Below, in pieces: positions 20,349 to 29,816 of a DNA stretch of 40,773 bases. The DNA comes from Prevotellaceae bacterium (GTDB lineage: Bacteria; Bacteroidota; Bacteroidia; Bacteroidales; UBA932). The stretch spans positions 1 through 40,773 of the forward strand of contig JAISOH010000072.1 in the NCBI GenBank assembly GCA_031275825.1, given 5' to 3'. A program made the position numbers and the translations under genes. The notes under the pieces are model-generated. The model was not told where the DNA came from and searched no databases. It saw nothing but the letters and a program-made list of their open reading frames with translations. How positions within the stretch are numbered: position 1 is the first letter of the stretch; every line of letters begins with the position of its first letter.

Positions 20349-20376
20349 TTGTCCGATAATATATATTATTGGACAA
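20349..20376. promoter_or_regulatory. Palindromic site, copy 2 (ttgtccgataatatatattattggacaa)
   Basis: 28-bp near-perfect palindrome between a TATCTTCG promoter-like box (20330-20337) and the susC start. Confidence 0.6.
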
Positions 20377-20412
20377 GGTTAATATTTATATTATTGTAAA
20401 ACAAAAATTATT

Positions 20413-23400
20413 ATGAAGAAAATCTTATTATTAATGATTTTAATTATAGAGATTTGTCCGGTTTATGCACAGGATAAAATTACAGGAACTGTAATTGATG
20501 ATGCAACAGGCGAGGCAATATCCTTTGTGTCTGTTATTGTAAAAGGAACCAATAATGCCGTAACAACAAACGATAACGGTTCATTTTCAATAACTGCTCC
20601 CGCTTCGGGAATATTGGTATTTTCGTTTATCGGCTACGAAACGGTAGAAGTTGCAATAAACGGAAAAAAGGAAATAAATGTGCGGCTTAAATCGTCCACA
20701 ACAATGTTGGAAGAAGCAGTCGTAACAGGTATGACTAAAATCGACAAACGTTTGTTTACAGGAGCATCCGACCATATTTCGGCTGAAACCGCCAAGTTAA
20801 ACGGAATTGCCGATGTAAGTCGAGCTTTGGAAGGTCGTTCGGCAGGAGTTTCCGTTCAAAACATATCGGGAACTTTCGGAACTGCGCCAAAAATAAGAGT
20901 ACGCGGCGCTACTTCAATTTATGGCAGTTCGAAACCGCTGTGGGTTGTTGATGGAATTGTGATGGAAGATGTAATCGAAGTTGATTCTGACGGATTGTCG
21001 TCGGGTAATGCCGAAACTCTTATCAGTTCTGCCATAGCCGGACTTAATGCAGATGATATTGAAAGTTTTGAAATATTGAAAGACGGTTCGGCAACATCTA
21101 TTTACGGTGCTCGCGCTATGGCGGGAGTTATTGTTGTTACCACCAAAAAAGGCAAGGCGGGCAGCAGCAGTATCAATTACAATGGCGAATACACTGTGCG
21201 TCTGGTACCGCGTTACGCCGATTTTAACATTATGAATTCTCAGGAACAAATGAGCGTTTATCAGGAAATGCAGCAAAAAGGCTGGATGAATCTTTCGAGT
21301 ACGGTTAGAGACAGAGAAAGCGGAGTTTATGGCAAAATGTATCAGTTAATAAATACTTACGATCTAGTAACGAAAACATTTATGCTGTCAAATACCGATG
21401 AAGCAAAAAACGCTTACCTGCGTCAGGCGGAAATGCGAAATACCGACTGGTTTGAAGAACTGTTCAAACCAAGCATTATGCAGTCTCATTCGGTAAGCAT
21501 GTCGGGCGGTACGGACAAAACTACGTATTATGCTTCGATAAGCGCGCTGCTCGACCCTGGCTGGTCAAAGGCAAGTTCGGTAAATCGCTATACGGCAAAT
21601 ACCAATGTTACTTATAACATGTATAAAAATTTGTCGTTAAATTTGATTTCAAACGCTTCGTACCGTAAACAGAAAGCGCCCGGAACATTAAGTCAGGATG
21701 TAGATGCCGTTTCGGGAGAAGTAAAACGCGACTTTGACATCAATCCTTACAGTTATGCGTTGAATACATCGCGAACAATGAGCCCCAACGAATATTATAC
21801 GCGTAACTATGCATCTTTTAATATCAGTTCAGAATTAGACAATAATTATATGGATATAAGTCTGACCGATTTGAAGTTTCAGGGAGAATTAAAATGGAAA
21901 GTTCGGAAAAACCTTGAACTGTCTTTATTGGGAGCCGTTAAATACACAGGATCATCCGTAGAACATAATATCACGGATAATTCAAATCAGGCGCTGGCTT
22001 ACCGCACCATGCCCGATGCTACAATACGAGACAACAATCCTTTCCTTTATACCGACCCCGATATTCCTTATGCTTTGCCCATTTCGGTATTACCCAACGG
22101 AGGCATATACAATCGCACCGACAATAAAATGCTTGGATACGATTTTCGTACATCGGTAACATGGAATAATACGTTCAACGATATTCATATTGTTAATTTT
22201 TTCGGAGGCATGGAATTGAATTCCATTGACCGCGAAAATTCGTGGTTCAGAGGCTGGGGACGCCAATATACCTTAGGAGATGTTCCCAATTACGCTTATC
22301 AGGTGTTTAAACAGGGAATGGAGGAAAATACCGATTATTTTACAACAGGAATGTCAAAATCGCGCAATGTTGCGTTTTTTGCCTTGGGAACATATTCGTA
22401 TAAGGCGAAATATACAGTTAACGGAACAATACGTTACGAAGGCTCAAATAAATTGGGCAAATCGCGTTCGTCACGCTGGTTGCCTACATGGAATATTGCC
22501 GGCTTGTGGAATATTTACAAAGAAGACTTTTTCAGCCGGTTTGAATCGGTACTGTCTCATGCTGCTTTGAAAGCATCGTACAGTTTGACAGCCGACAGAG
22601 GTCCGAGCTTTGTAACAAATTCACAGGTCATTATCAACAGTGCAAGACCATGGAGACCTACCGAAAGCGCAAAAGAAACCGTGCTCGAAATATCCGATTT
22701 GGAAAACAGCGAACTTACTTACGAAAAGAAAAACGAGATAAACATAGGCGCCGACTTTGGTTTTTTGAACAACAGAATAAATATCAGTACCGACTGGTAT
22801 TGGCGCAATAATTTCGACCTTATAGGACCTGTTGCAACAACCGGAGTAGGCGGAGATGTTGACAAATATGCAAATATTGCCACAATGAAATCAAACGGTA
22901 TTGAATTTTCTCTTTCAACAAAAAATATAAGCACAAAAGATATAGAATGGACATCAAGCTTTATATTCTCATACAGCAAAACCGAAATCACCGAACTGTT
23001 AGCCAAGAAAAGAGTTATTGACCTTATCAGCGGAACCGGTTTTGGTATGCAGGGATATTCGTACAGAGCATTATTTTCCATTCCTTTCAAAGGACTGAAC
23101 GAAGATGGACTGCCGACTTTTATTAATGAAAAAGGCGAACTGACAACTACCGATATTAATTTTCAGGAAATTGAAAAAACCGGTTTCCTGAAATACGAAG
23201 GACCGACAGAACCTACGCATTTCGGCAGTTTTGGAAATATATTCAGATATAAAAACTTCAGATTAAATGTATTTATTACCTATTCATTCGGCAACAAGGT
23301 TCGTCTTGACCCCGTATTCAAAGTTGCCTATTCGGATGTACGGTCTATGCCCAAAGAATTTAAAAACCGCTGGGTATTGCCGGGAGACGAAGCATATACC

Positions 23401-23727
23401 AGCATTCCAGTTATTCCAAGCTATCGCCAATACTACGATATTAGTCATTTGAGCTATGCTTACAATGCGTACAACTATTCGGATGCCAGAATAGCCGATG
23501 GCGGATTTATACGTCTTAAAGAAATATCCCTGTCATACGATTTTCCGTCTAACTGGATTTCACCTTTAGGATTTAAAACTCTCAGCGCAAAAATTCAGGC
23601 TACAAACCTGTTCCTGCTTTATGCGGATTCCAAATTAAACGGACAGGATCCCGAATATTTCCGCTCGGGCGGAGTTTCTTTGCCCGTACCTAAACAAATT
23701 ACAATGACATTAAAATTAGGATTATAA
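20413..23727 (+). CDS. SusC/RagA-family TonB-dependent outer-membrane transporter
   Basis: Signal peptide, CarboxypepD_reg-like domain (ITGTVIDDATGEAISFVSVIVKGTNNAVTTNDNGSFSI), plug (DDIESFEILKDGSATSIYGARAMAGVIVVTTKKGK), C-terminal barrel. Confidence 0.97.
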   Translation: MKKILLLMILIIEICPVYAQDKITGTVIDDATGEAISFVSVIVKGTNNAVTTNDNGSFSITAPASGILVFSFIGYETVEVAINGKKEINVRLKSSTTMLEEAVVTGMTKIDKRLFTGASDHISAETAKLNGIADVSRALEGRSAGVSVQNISGTFGTAPKIRVRGATSIYGSSKPLWVVDGIVMEDVIEVDSDGLSSGNAETLISSAIAGLNADDIESFEILKDGSATSIYGARAMAGVIVVTTKKGKAGSSSINYNGEYTVRLVPRYADFNIMNSQEQMSVYQEMQQKGWMNLSSTVRDRESGVYGKMYQLINTYDLVTKTFMLSNTDEAKNAYLRQAEMRNTDWFEELFKPSIMQSHSVSMSGGTDKTTYYASISALLDPGWSKASSVNRYTANTNVTYNMYKNLSLNLISNASYRKQKAPGTLSQDVDAVSGEVKRDFDINPYSYALNTSRTMSPNEYYTRNYASFNISSELDNNYMDISLTDLKFQGELKWKVRKNLELSLLGAVKYTGSSVEHNITDNSNQALAYRTMPDATIRDNNPFLYTDPDIPYALPISVLPNGGIYNRTDNKMLGYDFRTSVTWNNTFNDIHIVNFFGGMELNSIDRENSWFRGWGRQYTLGDVPNYAYQVFKQGMEENTDYFTTGMSKSRNVAFFALGTYSYKAKYTVNGTIRYEGSNKLGKSRSSRWLPTWNIAGLWNIYKEDFFSRFESVLSHAALKASYSLTADRGPSFVTNSQVIINSARPWRPTESAKETVLEISDLENSELTYEKKNEINIGADFGFLNNRINISTDWYWRNNFDLIGPVATTGVGGDVDKYANIATMKSNGIEFSLSTKNISTKDIEWTSSFIFSYSKTEITELLAKKRVIDLISGTGFGMQGYSYRALFSIPFKGLNEDGLPTFINEKGELTTTDINFQEIEKTGFLKYEGPTEPTHFGSFGNIFRYKNFRLNVFITYSFGNKVRLDPVFKVAYSDVRSMPKEFKNRWVLPGDEAYTSIPVIPSYRQYYDISHLSYAYNAYNYSDARIADGGFIRLKEISLSYDFPSNWISPLGFKTLSAKIQATNLFLLYADSKLNGQDPEYFRSGGVSLPVPKQITMTLKLGL

Positions 23728-23734
23728 AACAATT

Positions 23735-25300
23735 ATGAATATGAAAAAATATCTTATATCAATAGCGTCTGTTATATTAATAATGTTAAACGTTTCGTGT
23801 AACGACTTTCTTGACGAAATACCGGATAACAGACTTGAATTAAATACCGATGAAAAAATTACCAGATTGCTGGGAAGCGGATATGCCGACCATCTGATGG
23901 TATTTACTACGGAAATGATGTCGGACAATGTTGACGACGTAGGCGACAGACTGTCATCTTATTCTCTTCTTCAGGATGAAATGTACGCATGGAAAGATAT
24001 TCAGGAAATAGGAAACGAATCGCCAAAACGCGTATGGGAAACTTACTATCTGGCTATTGCAACAGCCAATCAGGCTCTTGATGCTATCGAAAAAGAGGGA
24101 AATCCCGAACGGCTGAACCCGCAACGCGGCGAAGCGCTTATGATCAGGGCTTTCCATCACTTTTATCTTGTAAATGTATTTGCAAAACATTATTCAACGG
24201 CTAACGGCGACACAGACCTCGGCATTGTATATATGGAGAAAACGGAAACAACCGTAAAACCTGATTATAAACGCGAATCGGTTGCCGCAGTTTACAAAAA
24301 AATTGAACTCGATATTGAAAAGGCTCTTCCGCTGATTGATGACAATATCTACGAAGTGCCTAAATACCATTTCAACCGAAAAGCCGCTTATGCTTTTGCA
24401 GCGCGTTTTTATCTGTTTTACAGAAAATACGACAAAGTTATTGCCTGCGCAAATGAAGTTCTTGGAGAAAATCCTGCAAGGGTGCTGCGCGACCTTACCC
24501 GAATTTCAAGCCTTGTACAGGAATACGGACCTATTGCCGAAGACTATGTAAAGCCCGAACAAAATGCAAATTTGTTGCTAATGACGGGATATTCTCAATT
24601 AGGACGCATATTCGGAAATTATACAACAGGAAAAAAATACATGCATTCCATATATTTGGCTGGTACCGAAACAACTCAATGCAGAGGTCCATGGGGAAAC
24701 TTTGTTTCGGGAATATTTCGTCTTCCAACTTTTACATACACTTCGGCAGGCGGATTCATAGCTGTGCCCAAATTACCAAACCTGTTTGAATATACCGACC
24801 CTGTGGCGGGAACAGGATACCGCAGAACTGTTTATCCCGCTTTGCATACGGATGAAACTCTGCTGTGCAGAGCCGAAGCTTACATTATGCTTGAACAATA
24901 TGACAAAGCTACGGAAGATTTGGCTTTGTGGATGTCGCAGCATACAACTTCAACAGTAACTCTTACGCGTGAACTTATAAACAGTTTTTATTCGGCGCAG
25001 GAATATTACAAACCCGATGATCCTACGCCTAAGAAACGGCTAAATCCGGAAATTCCCATTGTTTCTGACGAACAGGAAAACTTCCTGCAGTGCCTGGTAC
25101 AGTTCCGCCGTATCGAAACAATGTTTGAAGGTTTGCGCTGGTTTGATATTAAACGCTTCGGCATAGTGATATATCGCCGATACCTTGATGTAAACAATAT
25201 GGTTACCGTTATCGATGAGCTTACGCTGGATGATCAGCGCAGGGCTATTCAACTTCCTGCCGCCGTTATAAGCGCAGGAATGGAACCTAATCCAAGATAA
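23735..25300 (+). CDS. SusD/RagB-family nutrient-binding lipoprotein
   Basis: Lipobox VSCNDFLDEIPDNRLEL, TANQALDAI, GEALMIRAFHHFYLVNVFAKHY, C-terminal RRIETMFEGLRWFDIKRFG. Confidence 0.96.
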   Translation: MNMKKYLISIASVILIMLNVSCNDFLDEIPDNRLELNTDEKITRLLGSGYADHLMVFTTEMMSDNVDDVGDRLSSYSLLQDEMYAWKDIQEIGNESPKRVWETYYLAIATANQALDAIEKEGNPERLNPQRGEALMIRAFHHFYLVNVFAKHYSTANGDTDLGIVYMEKTETTVKPDYKRESVAAVYKKIELDIEKALPLIDDNIYEVPKYHFNRKAAYAFAARFYLFYRKYDKVIACANEVLGENPARVLRDLTRISSLVQEYGPIAEDYVKPEQNANLLLMTGYSQLGRIFGNYTTGKKYMHSIYLAGTETTQCRGPWGNFVSGIFRLPTFTYTSAGGFIAVPKLPNLFEYTDPVAGTGYRRTVYPALHTDETLLCRAEAYIMLEQYDKATEDLALWMSQHTTSTVTLTRELINSFYSAQEYYKPDDPTPKKRLNPEIPIVSDEQENFLQCLVQFRRIETMFEGLRWFDIKRFGIVIYRRYLDVNNMVTVIDELTLDDQRRAIQLPAAVISAGMEPNPR

Positions 25301-25331
25301 TATATTATGAAAAAATTAAAATAAAGATATC

Positions 25332-26216
25332 ATGAAAAAAATAAAAATATTCTTAATAATAATTATGACTGCGGCTATAGCATGGTCGTGTTCCGAAGAA
25401 AAATTGAACGACGAAAGCGTATTCAAAGACCCCGATCCTGCGTTGCTGACCGAGTTTGACAAATGGATTTTAAATAATTATACCTATCCTTACAATATCA
25501 GTTTCAAATACAAAATGGAAGATATTGAATCGAATATGACTTACGACCTGGTGCCGGCAACTACCCAGAAAGCCATTGCCATGGCAAAAATAATAAAGCA
25601 TCTGTGGCTCGAAGTATATGATGAAGTAGCAGGAGTTGATTTTACCCGAACTTATATTCCCAGAGTTATTCATCTTATAGGTTCAGGCGCTTACAATACC
25701 AACAACACATTTCTGCTGGGAACTGCCGAAGGCGGGCTTAAAGTTACTCTTTTCCGCATAAATGATTTGGATATAAACAATGTAAGCATAGAATTGTTGT
25801 CTGACTGGTATTTGAAAACCATGTATCACGAATTTGCGCATATATTGCATCAAACAAAGGATTATCCGGCTGAATTTAAAGCGATTTCCAATTCCGATTA
25901 TATCGGAGGCGACTGGTCGTCAAACAGTGCGACTTTGGCAATGGCATATCAGTTGGGATTTGTAAGCCGGTATTCGCGTCAGGAAGCAAATGAAGATTTT
26001 GTTGAAATAATAGCCATATATATAGTCCGCGGTCAGGCTAACTGGGATTCTATTCTTGCGCAGGCAGGAACCTCAGGCGCCGCTATTATCAATCAAAAAT
26101 TGGAAATAATAAAATCCTATCTGCGAAATTCGTGGAATATTGAAATCGATGAACTTCGCCGTGTTTTTGAATCAAAAGCATCAATGCTAAATTATCTGGA
26201 TTTGTCTAATCTTTAA
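25332..26216 (+). CDS. Putative zinc-binding metallopeptidase lipoprotein (Peptidase_Mx1-like)
   Basis: Lipobox AWSCSEEKL; YHEFAHILHQ HExxH-type motif; located after SusCD. Confidence 0.8.
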   Translation: MKKIKIFLIIIMTAAIAWSCSEEKLNDESVFKDPDPALLTEFDKWILNNYTYPYNISFKYKMEDIESNMTYDLVPATTQKAIAMAKIIKHLWLEVYDEVAGVDFTRTYIPRVIHLIGSGAYNTNNTFLLGTAEGGLKVTLFRINDLDINNVSIELLSDWYLKTMYHEFAHILHQTKDYPAEFKAISNSDYIGGDWSSNSATLAMAYQLGFVSRYSRQEANEDFVEIIAIYIVRGQANWDSILAQAGTSGAAIINQKLEIIKSYLRNSWNIEIDELRRVFESKASMLNYLDLSNL

Positions 26217-26227
26217 AAAATTATGTT

Positions 26228-27580
26228 ATGAAATTAATTAAAAATGCAGTTTATTTATTTGTCGCTTCGTTATTTCTGACGCAGTCGTGCGTAAAAGACG
26301 AAGAAAACATATTTGATGATACCGCGTCGGCGCGGGGTCAAAAGGCTGTTGAAGAATACAGACAATTGCTCGTAAGCGCCGAAAACGGATGGTATGTTGA
26401 TTATTATCCCGAACTTGACCATAAAGTAGGCGGATATGCAATGTATCTGAAATTCTCATCCGATGGCACGGTTGATGTAAGTTGCGAAATTGCAACAAAC
26501 CTGCCTGCGCGCCAAATCGAAACTTCTCAATTTGAAGTATTCATGGAGCAGGGACCAATACTTTCGTTCAGCACTTACAATAAAGTAATGCACTATTTCA
26601 GCGAACCTTATTCTACCGACGTCAACGGACGCGAAGGCGATTATGAATTTATAATCATGAAAACCGAAACCGACGAAATTATTATTAAAGGCAAAAAAGG
26701 CGGAAATAAAATGACCCTTCGCCGCAATACCGGCAATCTTAATCCGGATACTCATCTTGCCGAAATTGCAGACCTTGTATATAAACTGTCAACATACGGA
26801 ATGTTTGAATTTGTTGTTGCCGATAATTCTATAGGAATTGCCACTGTAACAGAAAGAACTTTTGACATGGAATATGCAGACAACACGAATACTGCAAAAA
26901 TAAGTTATGCATTTACTGCTGATGGAATAAAGCTTTACGAACCTTATACCTTAAACGGAGTGAGCATGAGAAATTTCGTGTGGGACGATGCAAACGAAAG
27001 GTACGTTTGTACCGACCAGGGCGCAAATGCTTATCTTAAAGCGTATTTTCCTCCCGATTACCAAATAAAGTATGATGATTTTTTAGGAAAGTGGAAATTG
27101 AATTATCAGCCGAGAAACAGTTCCGGATGGTTAACGGCTGATATGGACACTGTTGAATTTGTAGAACTGAAACGAAATTCCTCATTCATGATGAAGTGCG
27201 ACAAAATGTTTAATTTCGCCGGTATAACTTTAACCTTTGATTCGCGTAAAGGAACGGTATCTATTAACTGTATCAATACGGATGTACATTCAAGCGGAAA
27301 CTTTATACGGCAATGCCCCTACGATACTCAGGCAGGTTATATATACACTTCGGTATATAATCCGCCAGACTATCTTGGAGGACTGATAGGCGTTTGGAAC
27401 AACGACGAAAACGGCGAACGCATAATTACATTTGAAGACAACAAAGTATGGAGCACTTACACGGCAGATGGAATACTTTTAAGATTATACAATGCATCCA
27501 ATACAAGTCAGGGCAATTATAGCGGTAATATTGACGGAAAATATGGTTTTAGAAATTTGGTTTTAACAAAAGTAGATTAA
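26228..27580 (+). CDS. DUF4302-like lipoprotein
   Basis: Lipobox TQSCVKDEE; ARGQKAVEEYRQLLVSAENGWYVDYYPE signature; operon context. Confidence 0.75.
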   Translation: MKLIKNAVYLFVASLFLTQSCVKDEENIFDDTASARGQKAVEEYRQLLVSAENGWYVDYYPELDHKVGGYAMYLKFSSDGTVDVSCEIATNLPARQIETSQFEVFMEQGPILSFSTYNKVMHYFSEPYSTDVNGREGDYEFIIMKTETDEIIIKGKKGGNKMTLRRNTGNLNPDTHLAEIADLVYKLSTYGMFEFVVADNSIGIATVTERTFDMEYADNTNTAKISYAFTADGIKLYEPYTLNGVSMRNFVWDDANERYVCTDQGANAYLKAYFPPDYQIKYDDFLGKWKLNYQPRNSSGWLTADMDTVEFVELKRNSSFMMKCDKMFNFAGITLTFDSRKGTVSINCINTDVHSSGNFIRQCPYDTQAGYIYTSVYNPPDYLGGLIGVWNNDENGERIITFEDNKVWSTYTADGILLRLYNASNTSQGNYSGNIDGKYGFRNLVLTKVD

Positions 27581-27590
27581 AAATTAATAT

Positions 27591-28688
27591 ATGAAAAAGA
27601 TTTATATAATACAGATATTGCTGCTGTCGATATTTTTGGCAGGATGCAATTCTACGGAATACTATGAGTTTGAAGACACTCAGGTAAAAATAGAAAGCGC
27701 CGGCGTTAATTTCACAGCCACAGGCGGAACAGGCGAAATTGTTGTAGCCGAAGCGGGAAATTTTACGGCTGATGTTGATCAGGACTGGTGCAGTCTTAAT
27801 ATAAACGGCAAGGTAATTTCCTTAACGGTAACTCCCAACATATCTATATCGGGACGCAGCGCACGAATAACAATTAAATCGGGAAACAGAGTGAATTACG
27901 TTCAGGTAACGCAAACTTCAATAACTTTCGCCATAGATGCCGCCGCCGTCAATATTGATGGCAAAGGAGGTGAAGCGCGTATTGCCTGCCATACCGAGGC
28001 ATTGCTGGCGATTGATACAGTTGCCGACTCGTGGCTGGATGCTTCGATAGATGGTAACGAAATAGTGTTGAAAATAACAGCAGGCAATCCGAGCATAACC
28101 GCTGCGCGATCGACTGTTGCTACAATAGCCTTACAGAATGAAGGCGGTACGAACATATTTACGTATGACATTAATGTTACGCAGGAAAAAAATTATCTTC
28201 TTTACGAAGATTTTCTCGGAACATATACAATGTATTACTCAATAACAAATACATCGTCCGTTTCTACGCAGTCGCTTCCTGTAACATTATCGGTAAAATC
28301 GGCAACAGACAAAACATACTATCTTGAAGGTATATTGACTGATGAATTTGCTCAATATGGCAATATAACTGTTAAATACAATTCAGATGGAACTCTTTCT
28401 ATTTTAGGTCAAATAATGTTCAAATATCTCAGCACTACTTGGGATACATGGTGGCTTCCATATTCCGAAGACAGTTATGTTTCAAGGACTACAACATACG
28501 GCATGGTTTCTTCCAATATTGAACTTTCTAATGGAATACTTACATTTAAAATGACAGATAACGGCGTATGGACTCGCAAAACCGCAGGATTTAATATTAG
28601 AGTTTATGATAATTCTACAAATATGGGAGTTATAAACGGAAAAGATGGACAATCATATTATTTTTATCCATCATTTGAAAAGCAGTAA
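27591..28688 (+). CDS. BACON-like domain lipoprotein
   Basis: Lipobox LAGCNSTEY; two BACON-like stretches (NFTADVDQDWCSLNINGKVISLTVTPNISISGRSARITIKSGN... and a second DSWLDASIDGNEIVLKITAGNPS...ARSTVATI). Confidence 0.7.
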   Translation: MKKIYIIQILLLSIFLAGCNSTEYYEFEDTQVKIESAGVNFTATGGTGEIVVAEAGNFTADVDQDWCSLNINGKVISLTVTPNISISGRSARITIKSGNRVNYVQVTQTSITFAIDAAAVNIDGKGGEARIACHTEALLAIDTVADSWLDASIDGNEIVLKITAGNPSITAARSTVATIALQNEGGTNIFTYDINVTQEKNYLLYEDFLGTYTMYYSITNTSSVSTQSLPVTLSVKSATDKTYYLEGILTDEFAQYGNITVKYNSDGTLSILGQIMFKYLSTTWDTWWLPYSEDSYVSRTTTYGMVSSNIELSNGILTFKMTDNGVWTRKTAGFNIRVYDNSTNMGVINGKDGQSYYFYPSFEKQ

Positions 28689-28710
28689 ATAAAATTTAAA
28701 TATAAAAGAT

Positions 28711-29076
28711 ATGAAGACAATAAAAAATAAATTAATAATGCTTATAAGTGGATTAATGGTATTATGTATGTCCAATATAGCCAAAGCAGATGGGTATGAA
28801 TATACTGTTTCAGGACATACTTGTGGACAATCTTATAATATTGTAATCCATTCGGTTATTCATTTAACCCAATTTGAAATTCATTATTTGATAGCACAAA
28901 CATTAGGCTGTCCTTTTAATGCTTCAGATTATGATGATTCGGAAGAAATGATGAGTTATGAAATGGCAACTTGTTACTTCTGTTTTTTAAATGGAATTTA
29001 TCATATCTATCTATATTGTGATGGTGAATCCGCAGAGCATCCTTGTCCATGTGAGGAAAAGGCAGATGATATATAA
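28711..29076 (+). CDS. Small secreted Cys-rich hypothetical protein
   Basis: N-terminal signal peptide (IMLISGLMVLCMSNIAKA), mature region with seven Cys including CYFC and CPC; follows the SusCD operon in the same orientation. Confidence 0.65.
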   Translation: MKTIKNKLIMLISGLMVLCMSNIAKADGYEYTVSGHTCGQSYNIVIHSVIHLTQFEIHYLIAQTLGCPFNASDYDDSEEMMSYEMATCYFCFLNGIYHIYLYCDGESAEHPCPCEEKADDI

Positions 29077-29166
29077 GACCCAATTTAATGCTAATAAACA
29101 CTAATCAGGCTTGATGTCTGTTATAAAATTTGAAAAGCAATAAATTTTATCGGATGGTTAATTATT

Positions 29167-29205
29167 AAAAAACGAGGGCATCCCAAAAGGATGCCCTCGT
29201 TTTTT
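29167..29205 (+). terminator. Strong intrinsic terminator after the SusCD operon
   Basis: aaaaaacgagggcatcc / ggatgccctcgtttttt, 17-bp stem, 5-nt loop. Confidence 0.92.
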
Positions 29206-29770
29206 CAGTCGCTCCTTACAGGGGTAATTGAGAATTATTTGTTTGTCCGACGCAGCCAGCCGCAGTGAAGCAACCCGTTCTCAATTCTAAACTCCAAATT
29301 AAGTGTGCCGTATCTATGCATGTCTTTAATATTTTATTGTTAATATTTTGTTATTTTACTCAATTTAATGCTCAAAACACATGTCCTTTTATGTCAAACG
29401 TAAGTACGTTTATCCCGAACGTACGCATCTTTTTGCCAAATCCGGACGGCGTTGTTGCTGTGTTTTTCATACTGCCTGTGTTTGATGTTGCTGTCAATGA
29501 TAACTGATAATAAAAGAGTGAAGCCTTTAAATCATTAGCGCAGTGCAACACCCTGTGGAATGGATAATTGATAACGAAAATAATAAACGTAAGTCTGGAT
29601 TGCTTCGGGCTAAAGTCCTAGCAAAGACGAACAGACAGGATATAGCGCGTCATTTCTAATTGAGAGGGCAGCGAAGCAATCCAGAATAATTGATAATGGA
29701 TAATAACGGACAAACAAATTATCCATTATCAACTGTCAATTATCAATTATTCCTGTAAAGAGCGACTGAA
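29204..29770. mobile_element. MITE-like non-autonomous element with inverted termini
   Basis: ttcagtcgctccttacaggggtaattgagaatt (left) is the inverted repeat of aattatcaattattcctgtaaagagcgactgaa (right); subterminal atttgtttgtcc (29237-29248) / ggacaaacaaat (29708-29719). No convincing transposase ORF. Confidence 0.6.
29594..29685. repeat. Dispersed-repeat-like hairpin with ggattgcttcg arms
   Basis: tctggattgcttcg (29594-29607) / cgaagcaatccaga (29672-29685); resembles the widespread 'cgtcattgcgag...cgaagcaatcc' palindromic repeats. Confidence 0.6.
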
Positions 29771-29816
29771 TAAGGGGCTGTCTCAAAAGTATTTATTCTT
29801 GTTGAAATTCACAGAA

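Noticed and set aside
29265-29507. 80-aa plus-strand ORF inside the MITE-like element
   Set aside because: Hydrophobic start but no recognised family, and it lies within repeat DNA; probably incidental.
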